Assembly (NCBI GenBank): GCA_040753915.1
Contig: JBFMDN010000104.1
Span: 1 to 12,853 of the forward strand
Reading direction: 5' to 3'
DNA length: 12,853 bases
Origin: JBFMDN01 sp040753915
Lineage (GTDB): Bacteria > Desulfobacterota > Desulfomonilia > Desulfomonilales > Desulfomonilaceae
The notes beneath the pieces are model-generated. The model was not told the DNA's origin. It worked only from the letters and a program-made list of their open reading frames with translations, and ran no database searches. The translations under genes were made by a program, and so were the position numbers. Below, one piece after another: positions 1 to 7,028 of the stretch; the first letter of the stretch is position 1; each line of letters begins with the position of its first letter.

Positions 1-85
1 TCGTTACCTCGAAATCCTCGACCTCACACCAGAAATCTTTCGCAACCCGTTTGGTGGCCGGTACCATCCAAAAAAACGAGAATGA
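1..85 (+). CDS. C-terminal end of an unidentified protein (partial, 5' end outside window)
   Basis: Reading from base 2, an open frame of 27 codons runs from the window edge to a TGA at 83-85. It encodes RYLEILDLTPEIFRN followed by PFGGRYHPKKREN. The mix of hydrophobic and charged residues and the basic tail look like a genuine protein C-terminus, and the frame stops before the convergent gene at 134. Only the tail is visible, so no family can be named. A second frame open through this stretch continues antisense into the next gene and is more likely a shadow. The call rests on composition and position alone. Confidence 0.4.
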   Translation, partial: RYLEILDLTPEIFRNPFGGRYHPKKRE

Positions 86-101
86 AAAATCATACAAACT
101 T

Positions 102-115
102 GCACCAGGAGGTGC
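102..115 (-). terminator. Possible weak terminator hairpin after the zinc-ribbon gene
   Basis: A perfect 5-bp stem (GCACC/GGTGC) with a 4-base loop lies 18 bases past the stop of the minus-strand gene at 134. On the minus strand it is followed by AAGTTTG and, about 10 bases later, by a run of five T. The stem is short and the T-run is not adjacent, so this is only a candidate. It sits between two convergent genes, where a terminator would be expected. Confidence 0.25.
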
Positions 116-133
116 GGAATGTGAGGCCAGACG

Positions 134-871
134 TCAGGAGCCGGTGTCTCGCCGTCCTCCTCGTTGGAATTTGGCCACGATTACGCCACAAACAGGGCAT
201 TCGTCATGTGCGCTTTCCTGAGTCCGGCCGCACGCCGGACATTCCCAAACCGGATTCATGGGAGCTTTCCCCGCCGCCGCAGCCTTAGCAGTAAACTCAT
301 GGATGTTGACCCCACAAACAGGGCACTCATCAAATTCCATGGTCTGCGGAACTCCGCACGCGGGACATCGCCCCGGCTTGCCTGCCCCCTCCGTCCTGCG
401 GGATGCCGAACGATCCATACCTAACTGTTTGAGAATACCTCTGAGATCGACCGTGCTATCCACCCATGTGGCTCGACGATCTACCTCTGATTTGCTCAAG
501 AGCCCTGCCCTTACCAGCTCGGTGAGGAGATTCTGGAGTCCCTTGGAGGAGAGCTTGTACTTCTCCATGAGTGCCACGTCGCTCATAGCAGATTTGACAT
601 CCACCGCGGCTTGGTGAGCATTGACCACCCTGCCCCGCTTTTCCGACTTGCTCAATTCGCTGATGTACTTGGTTATGGTGACGTTTCCCTCGGATTCGGA
701 TACCCGTTTTTCCAATTCTTCAGCGGTGATGGCCCCGATACCGATGAGCTTTGTGAACAAACTTTGCAGCCCTTTGGCCGAAATATCGTACTTCTCCATG
801 AGAGCCTGGTCATCCAGTCCAGAGCGTATCGCTTCTAATGCTTCCTTCGCGTCTATTTTCGGCTTCGCCAT
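134..871 (-). CDS. Duplicated 'KGLQ' helical-module protein with two C-terminal zinc ribbons
   Basis: This 245-residue soluble protein is built from two duplications. Residues 20-57 and 96-133 are homologous modules sharing ALMEKY, S-x-KGLQ and a closing basic E/D-x-R segment; I count about 18 identities in 38. The pattern resembles a helix-turn-helix fold (short helix, turn, longer helix ending in G), so nucleic-acid or protein binding is possible. The C-terminal part holds two CPxC-x10-CPVCG ribbons: C169/C172/C183/C186 and C211/C214/C225/C228. Each should bind one structural zinc. There is no signal peptide or membrane helix, so it is probably cytoplasmic. The start is supported by an AGAGGT ribosome-binding site 5 bases upstream. 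I associate the module with Desulfobacterota proteins of unknown role but cannot name a function; a regulator or adaptor is an inference. Confidence 0.85.
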   Translation of the reverse strand: MAKPKIDAKEALEAIRSGLDDQALMEKYDISAKGLQSLFTKLIGIGAITAEELEKRVSESEGNVTITKYISELSKSEKRGRVVNAHQAAVDVKSAMSDVALMEKYKLSSKGLQNLLTELVRAGLLSKSEVDRRATWVDSTVDLRGILKQLGMDRSASRRTEGAGKPGRCPACGVPQTMEFDECPVCGVNIHEFTAKAAAAGKAPMNPVWECPACGRTQESAHDECPVCGVIVAKFQRGGRRDTGS

Positions 872-900
872 CTGTTACCTCTGGATACATGCACGTGGAA

Positions 901-930
901 TTTATACCTCATAAGTCATGTAACTTACAA
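901..930 (-). promoter_or_regulatory. Candidate sigma-70 promoter of the zinc-ribbon gene
   Basis: On the minus strand TTGTAA (930-925, -35) and TATAAA (906-901, -10) are separated by 18 bases. The -10 matches the consensus at 5 of 6 positions and the -35 at 4 of 6. The expected transcript would start near 893, giving a leader of about 20 bases that includes the AGAGGT ribosome-binding site of the gene starting at 871. It lies inside the 122-base gap after the flavin reductase gene, so the two genes may be transcribed separately. Confidence 0.4.
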
Positions 931-993
931 CAGTTTTTAGCCAGTCGTCGACGAATCCGCTCGATTAACCTCGTGGGTGCCTGCAATCAGGAC

Positions 994-1560
994 TCACCGT
1001 TTTCTACCGAGAGAAAAAGCTTGACCGAGATACTCTCCGATTGCGTAATATCCCCTGCTGTCGGGCGCCCACGCGATAGGCTTGACTCGCTCCACATTGC
1101 ATCTGTTCTTTTCGTCGAGAAGTGATTCTTCGACTTTGACATCGAGGATTTCTCCGATGAATTGCGTGTGAAGGCCTATCTTGTGGAAGTGAATCACCGC
1201 ACACTCCAAAACGAAAGGAAATTCCTTCACGTACGGGGCATTGACCAGGTCGCTCTTTACCGGAGTAAGACCGGTGGCTGCGAATTTGTCCTCGTCTTTT
1301 CCCGAAGCGATGCCGAAATAGTCTGCCTCCTTCACGTACGATTGCGGGGGCAGGCTCACAGTAAAGGCCTTGTGGTACATGAGATTGCCGTACGTGTACG
1401 TGGCTTCTCTCACAGAGATAGTCAGGCAAGGGGGCTGTGAGCAGCAGATTCCTCCCCACGCCGCGGTCATGACGTTTGGCCGCCCATTCTTGTCATACGT
1501 TCCCACAACCAGGACAGGCGTGGGATAGAGGATGGTCTTGGCTCCAAGTGACTTTTTCAT
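994..1560 (-). CDS. Flavin reductase family FMN-binding split-barrel protein
   Basis: At 188 residues the protein matches the usual length of the flavin reductase-like (DIM6/NTAB type) split-barrel family, which binds FMN and moves electrons from NAD(P)H or a partner protein to flavin or another acceptor. Visible family features are the N-terminal strand PTPVLVVGTYD followed by RPNVMTAAWGG (27-37), the PPCLTISVR strand (43-51), the FGIASGKDEDKFAATGLTP segment (82-100), and YYAIGEYLGQAF near the end. There is no signal peptide, so it is probably cytoplasmic. C39-C40 and C45 sit beside the presumed flavin site; their role is unknown. The start has a strong GGAGG 6 bases upstream. It is transcribed divergently from the glycosyltransferase at 1642, with 81 bases between. 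The true substrate cannot be read from sequence. Confidence 0.93.
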   Translation of the reverse strand: MKKSLGAKTILYPTPVLVVGTYDKNGRPNVMTAAWGGICCSQPPCLTISVREATYTYGNLMYHKAFTVSLPPQSYVKEADYFGIASGKDEDKFAATGLTPVKSDLVNAPYVKEFPFVLECAVIHFHKIGLHTQFIGEILDVKVEESLLDEKNRCNVERVKPIAWAPDSRGYYAIGEYLGQAFSLGRKR

Positions 1561-1592
1561 GGATTCCCTCCGAAATTCGGTTGTGAACAGCG

Positions 1593-1621
1593 ATCATGCC
1601 AGTTCCTGCTACCAATCTCAA
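1593..1621 (-). promoter_or_regulatory. Candidate promoter of the flavin reductase gene
   Basis: On the minus strand TTGAGA (1621-1616) and CATGAT (1598-1593) are 17 bases apart, matching the -35 and -10 consensus at 4 of 6 positions or better in each box. It falls in the 81-base space between divergent genes, upstream of the GGAGG site for the gene starting at 1560. No comparably good plus-strand promoter for the gene at 1642 was found in the same space. Confidence 0.3.
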
Positions 1622-1641
1622 ACGCGCTCGTTTACCATGAT

Positions 1642-3093
1642 ATGCCAATGGCTGCGGACATTGAAGTGACAACTCGGGGGACGGCCCCGTGGGCTTCGGC
1701 GGCAACCGGTTTGGTTTGTTCGGGCATTGCCCTTGCGGCACTCCATTTAGCGCTGGTCTGCATCTCGCGCGAATTCTGGTACGATCGCCCGCTTTCGGAG
1801 CAACCGGTACTGCTCCTGGTTGCCCTCCAGCTTGCTGCAGGGGCGGTCTTCCTCATTTCCGCATGGTTGATCCGGCGCGGGACGGACTCATTTTCGGTCC
1901 TCGGTTGGATCCTGCTCGTGGGAGTGGTGATTCGCGCGACCATGATCGGATCCTCTCCCATGTTGGAGTATGACTACTACCGCTATCTATGGGACGGAGC
2001 CGTTCTGGCTCACGGCATGAATCCTTTCGCGCATTCTCCCCAGGCCGTTATCGAGTGCGCTCCCTCCATTCCGCCCGAGCTCTGCAAACTCGGTCGTGAC
2101 TCCGGCAACGTCCTTGCCAGAATCAGTTTTCCCTCATTGAGAACGATCTATCCGTTCACTGCTCAACTTGTCTTTGGCCTCTCCCACCTTATTTCCCCCT
2201 GGAGCACAGGCGCATGGAAGGTCACTCTCGCCGTTTTCGACATAGCGGCGCTTGGAATCCTACTCTGCGCGCTCTCCGATGCCCGATTGGCACGGTCAGC
2301 CATACTGGTTTACTGGTGGAACCCCCTCCTGGTCCTGACAACGTACAATGCGGGCCACCTGGACGTGATAACCCTCCCTCTTGCGGTCGGGGCCGTGCTG
2401 CTCGCGCTGCGACAACGCCCTGTGTCAGCTTCGGTAGTTCTCGCGTTCGCGGTGTGCACGAAATTGTGGCCCATTATGCTCTTTCCCCTGATTCTCAGGA
2501 GCGCGTGGGATCGACCGCGTACGGTGGCGGCGGCGAGCATCCTGTTTTTCTTGACGGCCGGAATCTTGATGATCCCCATATACTTGGCCGGAATCGACGA
2601 AGGCTCCGGGTTTGTTGCGTATGCCAGGCATTGGGAAATGAATGCCGGTCTCTATAGACTTCTGGCCGAGGCGGTTGCGTACACAGTTGACCTTCTTTCC
2701 CCTGGTGAGGCATACGTCGGGACAACCGTTCGGTGGACTGTCGCGACGGTACTAGCTCTCTGGACTCTCTGGTTATGCAGAATGAATCCGGGAGATCCCT
2801 CCAAGCCGTGGGACCGGGCGCTGTTGATCGTTGCGGCCGGATTTCTCCTCAGTCCCACACAATTCCCGTGGTACTATCTCTGGGTCATCCCCTTTCTCGT
2901 TCTCTCTCCCCGCCCATCGCTTCTCCTTCTTAACTGCACTCTCTTCTTGTATTACCTCGTATACTATTTTCGAGGAATCGGTGAGCCCGAGCTTTTCGAC
3001 AGGTACATTCCACTGCTCGAATACGTTCCTTTCTGGGCGGTTGTCGCGTGGGAGATCTTGCGGTCGCGTCGGGCCCTCCATGCACGAGAATAA
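1642..3093 (+). CDS. Multi-pass membrane GT-C glycosyltransferase (DUF2029/GT87-like)
   Basis: This 483-residue integral membrane protein has roughly ten to twelve hydrophobic helices. After the first helices comes EYDYYRYLWDG (109-119), then a GMNPFAHSP loop and RTIYPFTAQLVF (167-178), the layout seen in polyprenyl-phosphate-sugar-dependent mannosyltransferase-like GT-C enzymes. D111 is the likely catalytic base in the first periplasmic loop. WWNPLLVL with AGHLD (225-241), CTKLWPIMLFPLIL and SPTQFPWYYLWVIPFL (404-419) are further family hallmarks. The expected job is transfer of a sugar from a lipid-linked donor onto an envelope glycan or lipid on the outer face of the inner membrane. The donor and acceptor are unknown. 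No clear ribosome-binding site precedes ATG 1642 or the in-frame ATG at 1648, so the start is uncertain by a few codons. The next gene is convergent. Confidence 0.9.
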   Translation: MPMAADIEVTTRGTAPWASAATGLVCSGIALAALHLALVCISREFWYDRPLSEQPVLLLVALQLAAGAVFLISAWLIRRGTDSFSVLGWILLVGVVIRATMIGSSPMLEYDYYRYLWDGAVLAHGMNPFAHSPQAVIECAPSIPPELCKLGRDSGNVLARISFPSLRTIYPFTAQLVFGLSHLISPWSTGAWKVTLAVFDIAALGILLCALSDARLARSAILVYWWNPLLVLTTYNAGHLDVITLPLAVGAVLLALRQRPVSASVVLAFAVCTKLWPIMLFPLILRSAWDRPRTVAAASILFFLTAGILMIPIYLAGIDEGSGFVAYARHWEMNAGLYRLLAEAVAYTVDLLSPGEAYVGTTVRWTVATVLALWTLWLCRMNPGDPSKPWDRALLIVAAGFLLSPTQFPWYYLWVIPFLVLSPRPSLLLLNCTLFLYYLVYYFRGIGEPELFDRYIPLLEYVPFWAVVAWEILRSRRALHARE

Positions 3094-3334
3094 ACGGCCA
3101 AAACGCCCGTTCGACTGGGAGGATAGCGGTTCCACGGAAGAGAACCTTCACACCCCCGAAGGCCACCCTTACCCACGCGTGACACCCTGGCCATACCGAC
3201 CGGCCATGGCAAGCCTCTCAACAATCTTCGCCCGGGAAAAGCGCAGGTCCCCTGGGGAGTCGTGGCAAAGTTCGTAACCGCACTCGGGAAAGAGTGTGAT
3301 CACAACCTCATTCCCAGTTGACCGCTCATCAAGA

Positions 3335-4975
3335 CTACTGAGTCTTCCACGATTCGATCTTGTGGACGTACTCCCGCGGGAGATCCCAGAACCGGGCAGC
3401 TTCAACGATTTTCCGTTTGTACTGGGGAGTCGGCCAAATGTCCCGCCGACCGTATCTGTTTGGTTTTGCCCGATACAACCAGGCGAAAACGGTCTTGCCA
3501 TCCGAGACCCGTCTGACCGGAACCCTTTGCTCCCCCCGGGAATACACCGACGGATGTCCTTCTCTCTGGTCGAAGGCCTTCAGAAGAGGATCCTCTATTT
3601 CCACGAGTAATCCCCAGATCGTGGAGTCTCGTTTCGGTTCGATGTTGACAGCGCCTCCTCCCCTTGATGCAGAGTAGAAGTTCCAGACGAAATCGTACCC
3701 CGAAAGCACGCCCGGAGTCACCGCGATCACCAGGGAGGAATCGTATCCATTGTCTTCAAGCCATGCCAGGAGATCCGTATGGTTCATGTTCGAGCCATAC
3801 GCGAACACGTAGTAGCTTGGGGTCCTTTTTGAGGAGCTCTTCCCCGCCCCTGTCAGTGCCACGCTCAGGCCAATGTTCGCGGTAGAGCGGTCCTCTGCCG
3901 GATGTAATTGTGAATGAGCAGACGCTGGTTTTGGGTCCGATGGGGAAGCAGAGGCCAACCGCGGTAGAGCTTCACTGGGTTCCCGCAGTGCGCTCCGATC
4001 AGACGCTCTTGCTCCCGCCTGCGCAGCAGGTTTGACAGCCGATGGCGCGCGGCCGGCCATTTCCGTCCGTGCAGGTGCTCTCTTCTTGTCGAGACCGGCC
4101 ACCGTAGGGGGAACCTTTCTTGGGGTCGAGGTCGTCGCCAAGGCAGCGGCGCCGGGTCCGGTCTTGCCGGAGGTCACGGTCTGGAGATTGATTTCCGGAG
4201 CCGAGACTGGGCTCCGCGCTCCTGTCAAAGCTGCCTTTTTCACCGGCGAGATCGACGGGGTTGATCTCTTGATAGAAGCGGCCCCGTCCGCATCCACGGG
4301 CTTTGCCACCCATCTCTTGAGTGCAGGGGGAGCAAGAACCTGACATTTCATTCCCCAGCTATGTTCTCTCAGATGCCTCTCCAGACTCTCCTTTGGAATC
4401 TTTTCCTGAACGAGCAGGACCTGTGGGCTCTGCCGGTACGCATTCCAAGTGTACTGCCTCACCTCAAAGAATGGGCCGTTTTCCTCGTACAGGCTGATCC
4501 ACCACTCCTGTCCTTCCCATTCATAGCAGAGCTTGATTTCTCTAACGTCTCCCAATTCCGCAGCAAGCTTGACAGCATGTTCCCGAGCTTGCCTTTCCTC
4601 GGATCTGTGGGAAGACAGGAACTTCTGCGGCATGGAGACCAGATGCCCGAACTGTCCTTCTTCCGAAAAATTTCTTGCCACCGAATTGCGAGGATCCGCG
4701 GTTAAGTCCCGGTCAGAGTTGCGGGTCGGCCTTTGTTCCTCGGCTGTGCCACGGCCTGTACCTTTGTTTGCAGCTTGGACCGGATGGTTCCCTAGGCGTG
4801 AAGGAGACGCGGTCGGTGTTCCTGTGATTCCGAGGCCTTCGGTCAGGGTCTCTTTCTCTCCTGTAGCTCCCCCTGTACCCGCTTTCAGAGCAACACAGCC
4901 CGAGAAGGCGACGACGAGGACAGACAGGTACACGGCCACCCCAGGGGGTGATTTAGTCGGGCAACTCCTGTTCAT
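3335..4975 (-). CDS. Lipoprotein with C-terminal gamma-glutamylcyclotransferase-like domain
   Basis: The 546-residue protein starts with a lipoprotein signal peptide: basic start, hydrophobic VAVYLSVLVVAF, then SGC with C27 as the predicted lipidated cysteine. Phe at -3 is slightly unusual. Residues 30-100 are low complexity. Residues about 100-222 look folded, with CYEWEGQEWWISLYEENG (150-167) in the middle. Residues 225-385 form a long Ala/Ser/Pro/Thr-rich basic linker. Residues 388-546 form a gamma-glutamylcyclotransferase-like (AIG2/GGCT) domain with FAYGSNM (391-397) at the substrate loop and FDQREGHPSVYSR, where E472 is the expected catalytic glutamate. Family members release 5-oxoproline from gamma-glutamyl amines or peptides. 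Here the domain would sit outside the cytoplasm, an inference from the signal peptide. AAGGA five bases upstream supports the start. The 241 bases between this stop and the convergent gene hold no clear terminator. Confidence 0.88.
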   Translation of the reverse strand: MNRSCPTKSPPGVAVYLSVLVVAFSGCVALKAGTGGATGEKETLTEGLGITGTPTASPSRLGNHPVQAANKGTGRGTAEEQRPTRNSDRDLTADPRNSVARNFSEEGQFGHLVSMPQKFLSSHRSEERQAREHAVKLAAELGDVREIKLCYEWEGQEWWISLYEENGPFFEVRQYTWNAYRQSPQVLLVQEKIPKESLERHLREHSWGMKCQVLAPPALKRWVAKPVDADGAASIKRSTPSISPVKKAALTGARSPVSAPEINLQTVTSGKTGPGAAALATTSTPRKVPPTVAGLDKKRAPARTEMAGRAPSAVKPAAQAGARASDRSALREPSEALPRLASASPSDPKPASAHSQLHPAEDRSTANIGLSVALTGAGKSSSKRTPSYYVFAYGSNMNHTDLLAWLEDNGYDSSLVIAVTPGVLSGYDFVWNFYSASRGGGAVNIEPKRDSTIWGLLVEIEDPLLKAFDQREGHPSVYSRGEQRVPVRRVSDGKTVFAWLYRAKPNRYGRRDIWPTPQYKRKIVEAARFWDLPREYVHKIESWKTQ

Positions 4976-5877
4976 CGGCTTCCTTTTCGGCCCTCACGCC
5001 AATCAAGACCCAGGGCTTTCCGACCAGGCTCTTGAACCGAGCATGAACTGGGACGCACCTCTGCTCTCATGATGGAAGGCCCCCAAAACACTAGTGCTTT
5101 ATCTCGGTGATCGCTTTACATTTCATGGCCGACAACTTGCGGCGGCACCCCGTAACGCCGGAGAGAGCATCTTGCGAGGAACCCGTCACTGCTCTAAAGG
5201 TGTGAGAAAGACGGGACATCGGACAAGACGCTCGGTGGAAGTATATCATTTGTCTGCGGGAATGAGTCAAGGCGAAAACGTGGCAATGAGGTCAAGTCTC
5301 GTTTCTTGTCGAAGCTACGATGACGATGGTCTGTCAAGAAACCACTGGCCAGGCCTAGACCGACTAGGCGAGTTTAGGGGCTGACAGGAAGATCAAGAGA
5401 CAAGACCTGATGATCATCTAAAGGGCGTGATTGCTACAACGCGTGGTCGCAGCGCGTGACTCTGTCCCCCGGGGCCCTTTCTTGTCCTGTGCGACTTTCC
5501 CGTAGCGCCGGCGTCTCGCCGGTATTCTTGTCCTGAGTTGGCCTTGAGGGGACGGCGAAGTTGACGAAAGTACCGCACAATCAGGTAATAGGTTTGGATT
5601 TCTCCCGGCATCCTGGCACGGGATTTCAAATGAGGATGCCACGAGATTCAGAACTATCTTGACTATCCACTCGCCTTCCAGCAGGATAAAGTGGTTGATC
5701 TCTTCGTCGCGGGGAATAGGGAAATCCGATTGAAGGGTTAGGTTCTCTTCGATGGCACTATGAGCGGGAAAGACCGACATCTGTTCGAGTGTTGCCGACC
5801 GAAGTCGACAGGATCGGCGTTTGATCTTCAGGGCTCAAGCCCGCCGGCGAGGGGGTCTTTGTTGAGAGCGAGCCCCT
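4976..5877. other. Long intergenic region without a convincing gene
   Basis: About 900 bases separate the divergent lipoprotein and polysaccharide-export genes. Open frames exist, the longest on the minus strand at 5418-5780 (120 codons), but none has a ribosome-binding site or a recognisable motif. The distal part of that frame is arginine-rich translation of a GC-rich repeat. The part at about 5610-5780, with EINHFILLEGEWIVKIVLNL, could be a decayed gene fragment. Small inverted repeats occur: GCCTAG/CTAGGC at 5353-5369, CCCGTC/GACGGG at 5182-5215, and a perfect 10-base palindrome at 5409-5418. I could not fit a known riboswitch or small RNA. Promoters for both flanking genes should lie here, but none stands out. 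Confidence 0.5.
5479..5535. repeat. Hairpin framed by 11-base direct repeats
   Basis: The 11-mer TTCTTGTCCTG occurs at 5479-5489 and again at 5525-5535, a spacing of 46 bases. Between the copies is a perfect 6-bp hairpin, CCGGCG-TCT-CGCCGG (5508-5522). The local run of GC-rich sequence, starting with the CCCCCGGGG tract near 5466, differs from the flanks. It looks like one unit of a dispersed intergenic repeat, or a small insertion with duplicated ends. That reading is an inference, since only one copy is in the window. Confidence 0.5.
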
Positions 5878-7005
5878 GTGTTGGGGCGTCAGCTTGTGAT
5901 TTTGAGAGGATGGTCTTTTGCTGTGAGCATATGGAGGCTGCTGTTTGTGATTTGGGCGTGTTTCCCGATCGTGGGCTGCATAGGACTTGTGCCTTCGCCG
6001 TTCAGACCTTCTCCCGGTCCCCAGAAAATTCCTCAACTAGAAGATCTTACCGAAGCCTTCGACATCGTCTGCAGAAACTATCGCCTTGGACCCGGAGACC
6101 AGATGGGAGTCCTCTACCAACCGGTCTGGAATATTGAGCCGGGCACGTACAGGTTGGATACCCTGGACCGCATTCGGGTCAAGTTTCTCTTCGATCCCGA
6201 GCTGAATGAGGAAGTGACCATAGCTCCTGATGGCATCATCACCCTGCAAGGAATCGGCGAGATCAGGGCCGCTGGGCTCACCAGAGAAGAATTGGCACAG
6301 GCGATCGAACGAAAGCTCTTGGAATCTAAGATCATCAGCCCTGACAGAATTGGAACATCAGCTCTGCCCGGATATCGCATTGTCACGGTGCATCTCGTGG
6401 AGTTCTACGGGAAGCTTAATCGGCTCATGGATTCCCTCAGGACCCTTGCTGGCGGAACACAGACCGGTGTAACAGTGAAGCCGGACGGTACCATTGATCT
6501 TCCTCTGTTGAAAGATACCATCCTGTGTGCCGGTCACACGGTCAAAGAGGTCGAGGACACGGTCAACAAGCTCTACCGGCGAAGCGTGCTCAAGCACACC
6601 AACGTGTCGTTCTCCCTGACCAAGGCGGCGTCTCGCAAGTTTTATGTTTTGGGACAGGTGGGTAGCCCCGGCGCGTATTCTATCGATCAACCCATCACAG
6701 CGCTCCACGCCATTGCAATGGCAGGGGGCCACGTTGAGGACAAGGCGGATCTCACCAGCGTCATACTCATCTCGAGGGACAGGCAAGGAAAGCCCTTCGG
6801 GCGTCGTCTCGACCTGAAAAAGGTTTTCGACGTCGGTGACATGAGCTCAACGATTCTCATAAAGCCCTATGACGTGCTCTACGTCCCAAGGACCTACATC
6901 CAGGATATCCAACTGTTCATGGAGCAGTATGTGGGCGTCGTCAGCCAAGCCAACGCGTTCGTACGAGCCCTGGCTGCGCCTGTAACTGTTCAGGTCGGTG
7001 ACTGA
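5878..7005 (+). CDS. Polysaccharide export outer-membrane lipoprotein (Wza/OPX-like, SLBB domain)
   Basis: The 375-residue protein has a lipoprotein signal ending at PIVGC (C34). The mature part holds a polysaccharide-export region with YRLGPGDQ (68-75) and two related half-modules: VTIAPDGIITLQGIGEIRAAG (113-133) and VTVKPDGTIDLPL (198-210), each followed by a helix. A single SLBB domain follows at about 254-337 (KFYVLGQVGSPGAYSID to PYDVLYVP). The last 35 residues could form the C-terminal helix that in Wza spans the outer membrane. The family forms ring-shaped channels that let capsule or exopolysaccharide out. The start is uncertain. GTG 5878 has GAGAG nine bases upstream. GTG 5923 has GAGAGGA twelve bases upstream and gives a more compact signal peptide (MSIWRLLFVIWACFPIVGC). 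Both keep the whole mature protein. No Wzc-like kinase or other export partner is adjacent. Confidence 0.92.
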   Translation: MLGRQLVILRGWSFAVSIWRLLFVIWACFPIVGCIGLVPSPFRPSPGPQKIPQLEDLTEAFDIVCRNYRLGPGDQMGVLYQPVWNIEPGTYRLDTLDRIRVKFLFDPELNEEVTIAPDGIITLQGIGEIRAAGLTREELAQAIERKLLESKIISPDRIGTSALPGYRIVTVHLVEFYGKLNRLMDSLRTLAGGTQTGVTVKPDGTIDLPLLKDTILCAGHTVKEVEDTVNKLYRRSVLKHTNVSFSLTKAASRKFYVLGQVGSPGAYSIDQPITALHAIAMAGGHVEDKADLTSVILISRDRQGKPFGRRLDLKKVFDVGDMSSTILIKPYDVLYVPRTYIQDIQLFMEQYVGVVSQANAFVRALAAPVTVQVGD

Positions 7006-7028
7006 CGCAGAGAGAGAATGCCGGAGTG

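Noticed and set aside
1582..1598. TGTGA...ATCATG as a CRP-like operator between the divergent genes
   Set aside because: The half-site spacing is wrong by one base and the right half matches poorly, so it is not distinguishable from chance.
3331..3346. AAGACT-ACTG-AGTCTT hairpin at the end of the lipoprotein gene
   Set aside because: The 6-bp stem straddles the stop codon and has no T-run after it on either strand, so it does not support a terminator.
5182..5215. CCCGTC...GACGGG stem as a structured RNA or riboswitch
   Set aside because: A 6-bp stem with a 22-base loop and no recognisable conserved core. I could not fit a cyclic-di-GMP or other known riboswitch to the surrounding sequence.
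5409..5418. Perfect 10-base palindrome GATGATCATC
   Set aside because: It has no second copy, no promoter next to it and no known operator match. One such palindrome in about 900 bases is weak evidence.
5418..5780. Minus-strand open frame of 120 codons in the gene-free gap
   Set aside because: It has no ribosome-binding site and no recognised domain, and its second half is arginine-rich translation of a GC-rich repeat. It is kept only as a possible remnant in its first part.
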